A stretch of DNA of 40,851 nucleotides. It comes from Lachnospiraceae bacterium (GTDB taxonomy: Bacteria; Bacillota; Clostridia; Lachnospirales; Lachnospiraceae). Location: positions 1 to 40,851 of the forward strand of contig JAAUZZ010000027.1 of the NCBI GenBank assembly GCA_014804345.1. Reading direction: 5' to 3'. Position 1 is the first letter of the stretch. Each line of letters starts with the position of its first letter. Made by a program: the position numbers and the translations under genes. The notes beneath the pieces are model-generated. The model did not search any database, was not told the DNA's origin, and saw only the letters and a list, made by a program, of their open reading frames with translations. Shown piece after piece: positions 1-7,123 of this stretch.

Positions 1-455
1 ACATCTATAACCAACTCTGCCGCTGCCTCATATGCGGGACCTCTGCTTTTTATCATTTCTCTGATGCGCTCTAACGGATTGTCACACTGCAAAAGCGGCC
101 GCGTCGTATCACCTTTAATGCGTTCATAAACAGTTTCCGGCTTTACGCGCATATAAACCACTGTTCCAAGCTGTCTTAACAGTTGTCGATTCTCCTCCCG
201 TACAGGCATTCCTCCCCCTGTGGAAATGACAAGTCTGTCATTTCCGTCCGCAATCATTTTCTCAAGAAGCGCCGTTTCCATCGCACGGAAGACATCTTCT
301 CCGTCTTTTTCAAAAATATCGCTGATGCTCCTATTCTGCTGCGCAACGATTAGTTCATCAGTGTCAGTAAATATATGTTTTTTAAGCTTCGCGATATTTT
401 TCCCAACCGTTGTCTTTCCGCAGCCCATATAGCCGATTAAAATAATATTGTTCAT
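1..455 (-). CDS. aroK: Shikimate kinase, partial (C-terminus beyond left edge)
   Basis: Phosphorylates shikimate with ATP in the cytosolic chorismate (aromatic amino acid) pathway. About 151 residues are visible. They begin with a beta strand and Walker A loop (GYMGCGKTTVG, near residues 8-18), then a DTDE-type substrate-binding segment, the STGGGMP shikimate-binding loop, and an LID-like region with RPLL. This order is diagnostic of AroK. The ATG at 453-455 shares one base with the aroE stop codon, so the two genes are probably translationally coupled. The gene is third in a YqeG-aroE-aroK operon. The 3' end lies outside the window. Confidence 0.95.
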   Translation of the reverse strand, partial: MNNIILIGYMGCGKTTVGKNIAKLKKHIFTDTDELIVAQQNRSISDIFEKDGEDVFRAMETALLEKMIADGNDRLVISTGGGMPVREENRQLLRQLGTVVYMRVKPETVYERIKGDTTRPLLQCDNPLERIREMIKSRGPAYEAAAELVID

Positions 456-1333
456 TATTTCCTCACATTTTCCTGAAGCTTTTGATAAATTTTCTGCGCG
501 TTTTCATCGGACACTTTGCAGCCATTCCACAATTCAAACGCATCAAGAGCCTGATACAAAAGCATCTTCAATCCGTTATACGCCATACCGCCATTTCCCG
601 CAACAAGCTTCATAAACTGTGTTTCCCACGGCGAATAAATTAAATCATACCCGAATGCGATATAATGATAAAAATCACCGTCCTCGATAACCACATCATT
701 TACGTTCGGTGAAAGCCCTACGCTCGTGCATTGTATCACGACATATCGGTTTTCCGCGCCTGTTAAGAGCTTTTGATAATCGGAAAGCGGCATCGCCTCC
801 ACGCGCTCTGTTCCAAGCGCCTTATTGACCTCAGACGCTACATTTTCTGCCTTTTCGACGCTTCGGTTCAACAGATGCACCTTGTCCGCGCCGTTTGCGG
901 CACACAAAAAGGCAACCGCGCGTCCTACGCCGCCTGCACCTAAGATGATAACTTCCTCACCCTCAATATTTACGCCGTCGCTTTTCATCGCACGCAAAAG
1001 ACCTGTCATATCCGTATTGTATCCTTTGTATCCGCCTTCTGTCCGCACGAGCGTATTCACTGCCCCGATTTTTTCCGCAAGCGAATCAATTTCGGCGAGC
1101 TGCGCGATCACATCGCTCTTGTAAGGCACTGTCACGTTCATTCCGAGAATATTTAATCCGTATGCGCCCTTTACCGCCGCCTCAAGCTGCCCTTCCTTTA
1201 CATGAAACGGCACATATGCCATGTTAATTCCCATCATCTCTGAAAGCGCATTGTGTATCACAGGCGACATCGTGTGCTCCACAGGATTGCCGATAATACC
1301 GCATGTCCTTGTTTTTCCGTTAATCTCAATCAC
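455..1333 (-). CDS. aroE: Shikimate dehydrogenase (NADP+)
   Basis: Reduces 3-dehydroshikimate to shikimate, the step before AroK. At 292 residues it has the usual family length. Visible signatures are the substrate-binding segment NPVEHTMSP (residues 16-24), catalytic Lys72 in NVTVPYK, Asn93 and Asp108 (NTD), the dinucleotide-binding loop GAGGVGRA (132-139), and the C-terminal YNGLKMLLYQ segment. The start is GTG, preceded by a strong GAGGGGG ribosome site, one base after the YqeG-like stop. The stop codon overlaps the aroK start. The tight packing implies one transcript with its neighbours. Confidence 0.95.
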   Translation of the reverse strand: MIEINGKTRTCGIIGNPVEHTMSPVIHNALSEMMGINMAYVPFHVKEGQLEAAVKGAYGLNILGMNVTVPYKSDVIAQLAEIDSLAEKIGAVNTLVRTEGGYKGYNTDMTGLLRAMKSDGVNIEGEEVIILGAGGVGRAVAFLCAANGADKVHLLNRSVEKAENVASEVNKALGTERVEAMPLSDYQKLLTGAENRYVVIQCTSVGLSPNVNDVVIEDGDFYHYIAFGYDLIYSPWETQFMKLVAGNGGMAYNGLKMLLYQALDAFELWNGCKVSDENAQKIYQKLQENVRK

Positions 1334-1334
1334 T

Positions 1335-1841
1335 TTATTTCCCCCTCTTCTGCGCTCTCTGATAAGAAAGCAGCACGATTTTCTCTAAATACCGCTTTAA
1401 TACAATTTGAATTTCCTCTTTCGGGTGTATCGGCTTTACAAGAATGGAATATAACCCCGCCTTGTTTGCCCCCCACACATCCGTAAAAATCTGATCGCCG
1501 ACAAACAGCGTCGTATTTTCATCGGTTCCCATTGTTATAAAAGCTTGTCTATAGTTTTTCGGATTGGGTTTCCCCGCCTTAAAAATATAGGGTGCATCTA
1601 CCGCGTCACAAAACATTTTGACACGCGGCTCCTTGTTGTTGGAAAGCATGGTTACGCGATATCCTATCTTTTTCAACCGTTCAAACAAAGCAATCGCGCG
1701 CTCGTCCGCGGGCATACCATGCGGTACAAGCGTGTTATCAATATCAAAAATAATCCCTCGATAACCTCTTTTATAAAAATCTTCAAAATCGATTTCATAA
1801 GTAGAATTCAAATATTCTTTTGGATAAAATCCTTCCAGCAT
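1335..1841 (-). CDS. yqeG: YqeG family HAD IIIA-type phosphatase
   Basis: A 168-residue HAD-superfamily phosphatase of the YqeG/YlmG-like IIIA group. Its substrate in bacteria is not settled. Motif I is FDIDNTLVPHG (about residues 31-41), with both nucleophile aspartates. Motif II is MLSNN, motif III has the lysine in GKPNPKNY, and motif IV is VGDQIFTDVWGAN. The ATG at 1839-1841 is preceded by a weak purine-rich site. It is the first gene of the aroE-aroK operon, immediately behind a good promoter at 1880-1908. The link with shikimate genes is positional only. Confidence 0.88.
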   Translation of the reverse strand: MLEGFYPKEYLNSTYEIDFEDFYKRGYRGIIFDIDNTLVPHGMPADERAIALFERLKKIGYRVTMLSNNKEPRVKMFCDAVDAPYIFKAGKPNPKNYRQAFITMGTDENTTLFVGDQIFTDVWGANKAGLYSILVKPIHPKEEIQIVLKRYLEKIVLLSYQRAQKRGK

Positions 1842-1879
1842 CTTAATCCCATGCCCTTTCCATAAGCTACATCTTTTAT

Positions 1880-1908
1880 ATTCTATATCATACTCTCCGA
1901 TATTTCAA
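1880..1908 (-). promoter_or_regulatory. Sigma-A type promoter for yqeG-aroE-aroK
   Basis: On the minus strand, TTGAAA (1903-1908) is followed by a 17-bp spacer and TAGAAT (1880-1885). Spacing is ideal and the -10 is one mismatch from consensus. It lies about 40 bp upstream of the yqeG-like ATG, in the only gap between that gene and the MATE gene. Confidence 0.7.
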
Positions 1909-1929
1909 TCATTAATGCAGATACACTGA

Positions 1930-1961
1930 AAAGAAACACGGAAAACACAATTAGTTTTCCG
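1930..1961 (-). terminator. Intrinsic terminator of the MATE gene
   Basis: An 8-bp perfect stem (1939-1946 with 1954-1961) has a 7-nt loop. On the minus strand it is followed by a T-rich tail (TGTTTCTTTTC). The stem overlaps the MATE stop codon, so it would end that transcript before the yqeG promoter. Confidence 0.6.
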
Positions 1962-3318
1962 CATCTGCCATTCCACGAAGTTCTTTGATCACGAACATAA
2001 TGATAACATTGGTCAATACAAACGTAAGCGCATCCGCCACAGGCTGTGCCAGCTGAAGCCCCGTTACACCAAAGAGCTTTGGTAAAATCAAAATTGCCGG
2101 AATGAAAAACAATCCCTGTTTACTGATTGCAGTAAGGGTTGCCCGAAAACTGTAACCGATCGACTGAGCCAACATATTTCCCATAATGGAATACGCCTGA
2201 AAAGGAAGCATACAGCACTGCATCTTCAGCGCCAGTGCGCCAATGCGGATCACCTCTACATCTTCTTTTCGAAACAGCTGCATAATCGGTGTGGAAACAG
2301 CAAACATAATCACACCCATGACCGACAAAAATACAAGAGCTACACGCCGGCAGAAAAAATATGCTTCCAGTACCCTGTCATACCGTTTCGCTCCAAAATT
2401 AAATCCGCACACAGGCTGAAAGCCTTGACCAAAACCAATCAAAGCGGAATTTATAAACATCATAATTCGTGTAACGATAGACATTGCCGCTACCGCCGCA
2501 TCCCCAAAACCGGAGGCTGCCACATTTAAAAGGACAGATGCCACACTCGCCAGTCCCTGCCTTCCGAGTGTCGGCAAACCGGCAGTAAGAATTTCCTTAT
2601 ATACCCATCCCTGAAACGTAAAATATTTTGGCAGTGGCTTTAAAACATTTTTTGAACGAACCACCAGCGTCAGCAAAATCGTGAAGCTGACAAATTGACT
2701 AAAAATCGTTGCAATTGCCGCTCCGGAAATCCCCATGTCGAATCCAAAAATCAAAATAGGATCTAAAATAACATTCAATACCCCACCGATTGTAATACCT
2801 ATCATCGAAAGCGCAGCATTTCCCTGAGAACGAAGATGATTATTAAACACAAAAGAAACCGTCATGTAAGGAGCCGCAATCAATATATATTTGCCATAAT
2901 CCTTGGCATAGGGCGCAATGGTGTCCGTCGCTCCAAGCACCCGAACCATACGGTCAATATTGGAAATCCCAAAAACTGCCAGAATAAGTCCGAAAACAAA
3001 AGCCGTGTATACTGCCACAGAACAGGCTCTCTGAGCTTTCTCCTGTTGTTTGGCTCCCAACATTCTGGACATATAATTTCCGCTTCCCATACCAAGCGTA
3101 AAGCCAATTGCTTGAATCATAGCCATGAGAGAAAAATTCACTCCAACTGCCCCGGAAGCGCTTGTATTCAACTGGCTTACAAAAAAAGTATCCGCCATAT
3201 TATATATGGAAGTTACCAGCATACTGATGATCGTCGGCACTGCCAGTCTGGGTATCAACCTGCTTACAGGTGTTTCGGTCATCATTTTATATTTTTCTTC
3301 ATAGCTTAATGCTTTCAT
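1951..3318 (-). CDS. MATE family multidrug/Na+ antiporter
   Basis: A polytopic inner-membrane exporter of the MATE family (DinF/NorM-like), about 455 residues with roughly 12 predicted hydrophobic helices. Family hallmarks visible: PVSRLIPRLAVPTIISML near the N-terminus, YNMADTFFV, GMGSGNYMSR, and a second-half GFGQGFQPVCGFNFGA. The start is placed at 3316-3318 because GGAGG sits 8 nt upstream of that ATG. A further in-frame ATG five codons earlier lies upstream of this site and has no ribosome site of its own. The substrate cannot be read from sequence. It stands alone with its own terminator. Confidence 0.9.
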   Translation of the reverse strand: MKALSYEEKYKMMTETPVSRLIPRLAVPTIISMLVTSIYNMADTFFVSQLNTSASGAVGVNFSLMAMIQAIGFTLGMGSGNYMSRMLGAKQQEKAQRACSVAVYTAFVFGLILAVFGISNIDRMVRVLGATDTIAPYAKDYGKYILIAAPYMTVSFVFNNHLRSQGNAALSMIGITIGGVLNVILDPILIFGFDMGISGAAIATIFSQFVSFTILLTLVVRSKNVLKPLPKYFTFQGWVYKEILTAGLPTLGRQGLASVASVLLNVAASGFGDAAVAAMSIVTRIMMFINSALIGFGQGFQPVCGFNFGAKRYDRVLEAYFFCRRVALVFLSVMGVIMFAVSTPIMQLFRKEDVEVIRIGALALKMQCCMLPFQAYSIMGNMLAQSIGYSFRATLTAISKQGLFFIPAILILPKLFGVTGLQLAQPVADALTFVLTNVIIMFVIKELRGMADAEN

Positions 3319-3699
3319 CCTGCGTTCCTCCATTTTTCTATTGCAGATTGTGTTGATAATTCATTTCGTTTTTTATATATTTCCGCAATTTTATAAAATC
3401 AGATATTCACATGAAATATTGCTCATATCTGTTCATACAAATATGATTTTACCACAAATTTCCCTTAATGTCATTTACTTTCAAAACAGTTCGAGGGTGA
3501 AAATTTAGGGAATGTTTACCCCTATACCTGTGTATTTTAATGACATATATTTTCGAATTACTGAATTGATATTCATACTGCAAAACAATAGGAAACTGTA
3601 TTTTCTTATGATATAATTGATATAATGAAATGCAAAATCGAAATCTAACCGGATAATAAATCAATAAATGAAAAAATAGAATTTTAGGATTGGAGGAAC
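3319..3699. other. Intergenic region between divergent MATE and flavoprotein fragment
   Basis: 381 bp of AT-rich DNA with no supported gene. Short reading frames here have no ribosome sites. The plus strand holds two tandem TGATATAAT motifs (3609-3626), listed separately. The minus-strand MATE promoter must lie in the left part, but no -35/-10 pair stands out. Confidence 0.6.
3609..3626 (+). promoter_or_regulatory. Tandem extended -10 elements (possible promoter)
   Basis: Two consecutive copies of TGATATAAT (3609-3617 and 3618-3626) match the extended -10 form TGnTATAAT. Neither has a good -35 at 17 bp. They lie about 75 bp upstream of the flavoprotein fragment and may be what remains of its promoter. 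Confidence 0.35.
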
Positions 3700-3981
3700 T
3701 TGATCCTGAAAAATATTCTTATCATACAGGGAGGCGGCCGCGCCAACGGCAATACCGCTCAGCTCATTAACAGCTTTGCAAAAGACGCAGAAGAAAAAGG
3801 GCATTTCGTTGAGATTATTTCCCTTGTAAAGAATGAAGTCAGGGGATGTCTTGGCTGCAATGCATGCCGCTATGGGAAACCTTGTGTCCAAAAAGATTCC
3901 TTTAATGAGAGAATATTTATTCATAGCGCTATAAGTTATAGCCAGACACAAAAAACAGCGGCAATACAGTTTATGCGCTGA
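3700..3981 (+). pseudogene. Truncated NADPH-dependent FMN reductase / iron-sulfur flavoprotein-like gene
   Basis: The first about 67 residues match the N-terminus of flavodoxin-fold reductases: strand ILIIQGGGRANGNT (FMN phosphate loop), a helix, then the cysteine segment GCLGCNACRYGKPCVQKD typical of the iron-sulfur flavoprotein/NADPH-dependent reductase group. Those proteins are usually near 180 residues. Here homology stops after the cysteine region, and about 25 unrelated residues run into the end of oppF, convergently. Translation would start at TTG (3700-3702), behind GGAGG at 3692-3696. It is probably a non-functional 5' fragment left by a deletion. A short functional peptide is unlikely. 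Confidence 0.7.
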
Positions 3982-4714
3982 TATTTGCCGCCTCAAGCAA
4001 AAGCTGTGTATATTCACTTTTCGGATTTTGATAAATCTCTTCCACTTCGCCTTGCTCTAAGATAACGCCTTTTTGCATAATCATAACTCGATCGCACATC
4101 TGATACACCACACGCAAGTCATGTGAAATAAAGAGGATAGAGATGCCTAACTCTTGTTGCAGTTTTAACAAAAGCTTGATAATCTGAGCTTGGATTGTCA
4201 CATCAAGCGCGGAAACAGGCTCGTCTGCAATTAAAAAGGTTGTGTCACACAGAAGCGCAGCCGCGATTGCAATCCTCTGGCGCTGTCCACCGGAAAGTTC
4301 CGAAGGATAATGCTCCTTTACCCTGACATCAAGCCCTACCTTTTCAAGCATTTCATCCACGCGCTTAGTCCACTGCTCTCGTGTCAGTTTTTTGTCACCC
4401 TTTTTCATGCGCAACGGCTCCTCAAGAATCCACCCGATTTTCTTGGAAGGGTTGAGTGAACCGTAAGGATCCTGAAATACCATCTGCGGATTGTCACAAT
4501 CTAATTTAATACTGCCGTCAAACCGTTTCTGCATGCCAAGAATTGCCTTCGCAAGCGTCGTCTTTCCACAGCCGCTTTCACCCACAAGCCCTAAAATCTC
4601 ACCCTTTTTCATGCAAAAACTCACATCATGTAAAACATGCTGCAAGGCGTTGTCTTTTCTGCCTTTATTCTTATAATAGACATTTAGATTATCAACCTCT
4701 AAAATATGTTCCAT
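3971..4714 (-). CDS. oppF: Oligopeptide/dipeptide ABC transporter ATP-binding protein, OppF/DppF type
   Basis: One of the two ATPases driving the opp importer encoded upstream. At 247 residues it carries Walker A GESGCGKTT, a Q-loop (MVFQDPYGSLNP), the ABC signature LSGGQRQR, Walker B LIADEPVSALD and a switch histidine (ISHDL). It lacks the long C-terminal extension of many OppF proteins but is otherwise complete. The ATG at 4712-4714 has a GGTGA site. It is separated from oppD by the type III toxin-antitoxin locus and starts only 27 nt after the toxin stop, so its mRNA must read through that locus or start at the locus promoter. Confidence 0.92.
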   Translation of the reverse strand: MEHILEVDNLNVYYKNKGRKDNALQHVLHDVSFCMKKGEILGLVGESGCGKTTLAKAILGMQKRFDGSIKLDCDNPQMVFQDPYGSLNPSKKIGWILEEPLRMKKGDKKLTREQWTKRVDEMLEKVGLDVRVKEHYPSELSGGQRQRIAIAAALLCDTTFLIADEPVSALDVTIQAQIIKLLLKLQQELGISILFISHDLRVVYQMCDRVMIMQKGVILEQGEVEEIYQNPKSEYTQLLLEAANISA

Positions 4715-4741
4715 GTAAAATCACCATCTAACTTTTCAAAT

Positions 4742-5254
4742 TTAAATCGTTCCTTTTTGCTTCTGTTCTATGTATGCCTTATATCCGTTTTCCAGTATCT
4801 TAAAATCACAACTGTTATCTGTTAATACTTGCTTTCGATTTTCTGTTACTTTTTTATAAATCCTATCTGCTTTCTTTTGAATCTGATCCGCATGATTTAT
4901 GCAAAACTGATATTCTTTATTTAATAGCATTCGATACTTTTCGTCCTCTATATCCTTAATAACCAGCTTTTCAATACACGCATCAGGAACCGGAAACATA
5001 TAATTAAACCGCAAGGAACCTTTCACTTCCTTTTTATCCCCAGGCACTCTAATCAAAATATTTGCCTCCTGCTTTTTATCAAAAGAAGATACAGATACAT
5101 AATAATTCATACCATTGACCTGTAGAACTGCTCCAAATGCGAATTTATTTCGATCTGTATATCGAATATTTGGTACCTTCGTAAACCCACGTTTTTCTTT
5201 CTCATATTTTTGAAGAAATTGGCTATATTCTTCATTTATCCGATAAAAATCCAT
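4742..5254 (-). CDS. toxN: Type III toxin-antitoxin endoribonuclease, ToxN/AbiQ family
   Basis: A predicted sequence-specific endoribonuclease held inactive by its own repeat RNA; family members act in phage abortive infection and plasmid or locus maintenance. It has 170 residues, the size of ToxN and AbiQ. Visible family features: N-terminal MDFYRINEEYSQFL, a conserved GAVL...YYVSVSSFDKK strand (residues 41-61; Ser56/57 and Lys60/61 are candidates for the active-site Ser/Lys), RFNYMFPVPD (82-91), and a C-terminal helical region with KYRMLLNKEYQF and ADRIYKKV. The start is ATG 5252-5254 behind GTGAGGGAG. The reading frame stays open 36 codons further, but those codons lie in the terminator and RNA repeats and are rejected. 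Identification rests on motif and architecture recognition. Confidence 0.88.
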   Translation of the reverse strand: MDFYRINEEYSQFLQKYEKEKRGFTKVPNIRYTDRNKFAFGAVLQVNGMNYYVSVSSFDKKQEANILIRVPGDKKEVKGSLRFNYMFPVPDACIEKLVIKDIEDEKYRMLLNKEYQFCINHADQIQKKADRIYKKVTENRKQVLTDNSCDFKILENGYKAYIEQKQKGTI

Positions 5255-5273
5255 ATACTCCCTCACAATACAG

Positions 5274-5303
5274 AAAAACAGGGAGATAAAACCTATCTCC
5301 CTG
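5274..5303 (-). terminator. Attenuating terminator between antitoxin RNA and toxin gene
   Basis: A perfect 10-bp stem (5279-5288 with 5294-5303) has a 5-nt loop, followed on the minus strand by five U residues (5274-5278). It lies 20 nt before the toxin ATG and just after the last antitoxin repeat. In type III loci such a terminator sets an excess of antitoxin RNA over toxin mRNA. Confidence 0.85.
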
Positions 5304-5434
5304 AAAATTAACGGTTCGCATTCAAAGCTGCGAAGCACTTTAATGAAAAGGTTCACATTCAAAGTAGTGAAGCACTTTAATTAAAGGTTTGCACTCAAAG
5401 TAGCAAAGCACTTCAATTGAGCAAATCTCTGCTC
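5304..5434 (-). ncRNA. toxI: Type III antitoxin RNA (ToxI-like), three tandem repeats
   Basis: The predicted transcript starts about 7 nt after the -10 at 5441-5446 and ends at the terminator. It holds a short 5' hairpin (5419-5423 with 5430-5434) and three contiguous repeats of 36, 36 and 37 nt. Each repeat can form a 5-bp stem with a 10-nt loop: TTTGC/GCAAA, TTCAC/GTGAA and TTCGC/GCGAA. The changes between copies are compensatory. The loop CTTTGA can pair with a TTAAAG or TTGAAG just upstream of the stem, giving an H-type pseudoknot as known for ToxI. Mature units would be released by the toxin. Confidence 0.85.
5313..5421 (-). repeat. Tandem antitoxin repeats (36, 36, 37 nt)
   Basis: In transcription order the copies are 5421-5386, 5385-5350 and 5349-5313. 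All share the core AAGTGCTT, a C(A/T)...CTTTGA centre and an AACC end. There are no spacers between copies, so this is not a CRISPR array. Variation is concentrated in the two stem arms and in the AT-rich 5' end of each unit. Confidence 0.9.
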
Positions 5435-5440
5435 AACATT

Positions 5441-5469
5441 ATTATATGCAACTTTTTAGGGAAAATCAA
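5441..5469 (-). promoter_or_regulatory. Promoter of the type III toxin-antitoxin locus
   Basis: Minus-strand TTGATT (5464-5469), a 17-bp spacer, and a perfect TATAAT (5441-5446). It lies 33 bp after the oppD stop codon and directly before the antitoxin RNA. Consensus quality fits the strong constitutive expression an RNA antitoxin requires. Confidence 0.8.
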
Positions 5470-5502
5470 TATTTATTTAATATTTTCCTATATCTATATT
5501 AA

Positions 5503-6297
5503 TCATAACACCTTCTCCAACTTCGGTATCGCATTGATCAGCTCCCGCGTATAACTCTCCTGTGGATTGTCAAAAATCGCCTGTGTCGCGCCCTGTTCTA
5601 CCACATCTCCGTTTTGCATCACAATAATCCTACCGCAAAGACGTTTCACAAGGCTCAGATCATGCGAAATAAAAAGCACAGCCATATTTTTCTCTTTGTT
5701 CAACCGCTGCAGAAGCTTTACAATCTGAAGCTGTATCGTCACGTCAAGCGCTGTCGTCGGCTCGTCCGCAATCAAAAGCTTCGGCTCACAAATCATCGCT
5801 GACGCAATCATCACACGCTGACGCATTCCTCCCGAAAGCTCATGCGGATATTTCCTGTAAATCTGCTCGGGATTTGGCAGTTCCACATCTGACAAAGCTT
5901 CGATCGCACGACGCTTCCGTTCACTTTGACTCATATCTGGCTTATGGATTTTTAAACTTTCCTCTACCTGCCAGCCAATCCTCTTTACCGGATTGAGCGA
6001 AGTCATAGGTTCCTGAAAAATAATGCTGATATCGTTTCCCTGATAATTTCGAAGCTCCGCGCGCGAGGCGTGCAAAAGCTCCTTTCCATCAAAGAAAATC
6101 TCGCCCTTTTTTTCCAAGTCGTGTCGCTTTAAAAGCCCTGCAATCGCCATTGCCGTCATCGACTTACCGGAACCTGATTCTCCCACAATTCCAAGTATTT
6201 CTCCCTCCTCGAGAGAAAAACTCACATGATTTACCACCCGCTCGGGAACATCGTGGTCATGAAATTCTATGCATAAATCCTTGATTTCCAACAACAT
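5503..6297 (-). CDS. oppD: Oligopeptide/dipeptide ABC transporter ATP-binding protein, OppD/DppD type
   Basis: The first ATPase of the opp importer, 264 residues. Walker A is GESGSGKSMT, the Q-loop IIFQEPMTSLNP, the signature LSGGMRQR, Walker B LLIADEPTTALD, with ISHDL after it. The ATG at 6295-6297 is chosen because AGGAGGG (6306-6312) lies 8 nt upstream and overlaps the oppC stop. An in-frame upstream extension of 20 codons lies inside oppC. It ends 33 bp before the toxin-antitoxin promoter. It is shorter than many OppD proteins, which carry a C-terminal cysteine-rich tail not seen here. Confidence 0.93.
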   Translation of the reverse strand: MLLEIKDLCIEFHDHDVPERVVNHVSFSLEEGEILGIVGESGSGKSMTAMAIAGLLKRHDLEKKGEIFFDGKELLHASRAELRNYQGNDISIIFQEPMTSLNPVKRIGWQVEESLKIHKPDMSQSERKRRAIEALSDVELPNPEQIYRKYPHELSGGMRQRVMIASAMICEPKLLIADEPTTALDVTIQLQIVKLLQRLNKEKNMAVLFISHDLSLVKRLCGRIIVMQNGDVVEQGATQAIFDNPQESYTRELINAIPKLEKVL

Positions 6298-6310
6298 ACC
6301 GCACGCCCTC

Positions 6311-7123
6311 CTATTTTGCCTTGATTCCGTCAGCCAAAAGCGAAAAGCCAAGCACAAGCAGAATGATCATAAGTCCCGGAAAGATGGCATACCACGGCGC
6401 GGAAAACAAATACGTCTGCGATTCGGAAAGCATACTTCCCAAGCTCGCATCGGGCGGCTGCACGCCAATCCCCAAATAACTCATGCCTGCTTCCGCAAGC
6501 ACAGCATTGTTAAAACCAATCATAATGGACGACACCAGTACGGTAAATGTATTCGGCAGAATATGCACAAAAATAATCCGCAATCTTCCCACGCCCGCAA
6601 GTCGTGCGCTTTTTACATAATCCATCTCGCGGTACTTGATAAACTCGCTTCTCACAATACGCGCAAAACTCGGGATAAATGCCACGCCAAGCGCCGCCAC
6701 GACATTGTATCTGCCTGTTCCAAAGATGCTCACAAACACCAACGCGAGCAAAATGCTCGGAAATGCAAACACAACGTCAATGATGCGCATTAAAACCTCG
6801 TCAAGCAAACCGCCGAAATAACCGGTAAACGCCCCGATGATAATGCCTCCCACAGTCCCGATGATCACTGTCAGAAACGCTATCACAAAGGTATTTTGCA
6901 TTCCCTTCAACACACGCGAAAAAATATCCCTGCCAAAGTTATCGCAGCCCATCAAATGACGAAGCGAAGGCGCTGCAAGCTTTGAAGCGCTATCCATCTT
7001 TGTCGTATCGTAAGGCGTGTAAAAAAAACTCATCAGGATCAGCAACAGCATAATACCTGTTATCACAGCCCCGATAATAAAATTGGGAGGATATTTTTTA
7101 TTTCGAAAGCCTTTCATAAACAT
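6311..7123 (-). CDS. oppC: Oligopeptide ABC transporter permease, OppC/DppC type
   Basis: An inner-membrane permease of about 270 residues. It has an N-terminal helix (FIIGAVITGIMLLLILM), a periplasmic/extracellular segment with HLMGCDNFGRDIFSRVL, and then five helices. The EAA-type cytoplasmic loop (SARLAGVGRLRIIFVHILPN) contacts the ATPases. The start is ATG 7121-7123, whose A is the last base of the oppB TGA, with GGGAG about 10 nt upstream. It forms the translocation pore with OppB. Confidence 0.92.
   Translation of the reverse strand: MFMKGFRNKKYPPNFIIGAVITGIMLLLILMSFFYTPYDTTKMDSASKLAAPSLRHLMGCDNFGRDIFSRVLKGMQNTFVIAFLTVIIGTVGGIIIGAFTGYFGGLLDEVLMRIIDVVFAFPSILLALVFVSIFGTGRYNVVAALGVAFIPSFARIVRSEFIKYREMDYVKSARLAGVGRLRIIFVHILPNTFTVLVSSIMIGFNNAVLAEAGMSYLGIGVQPPDASLGSMLSESQTYLFSAPWYAIFPGLMIILLVLGFSLLADGIKAK

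Noticed and set aside
5255-5362. In-frame 36-codon upstream extension of the toxin gene
   Set aside because: It lies within the terminator and the last antitoxin repeats. The ribosome site GTGAGGGAG is just before ATG 5252-5254, where family similarity begins.
5313-5421. Possible CRISPR array (36-37-nt repeats)
   Set aside because: The copies are contiguous with no spacers, only three exist, no cas genes are near, and the layout fits a type III antitoxin RNA.
6269-6793. Plus-strand reading frame opposite oppC/oppD
   Set aside because: It is very basic and His/Lys-rich with no motif, and is antisense to well-supported transporter genes.
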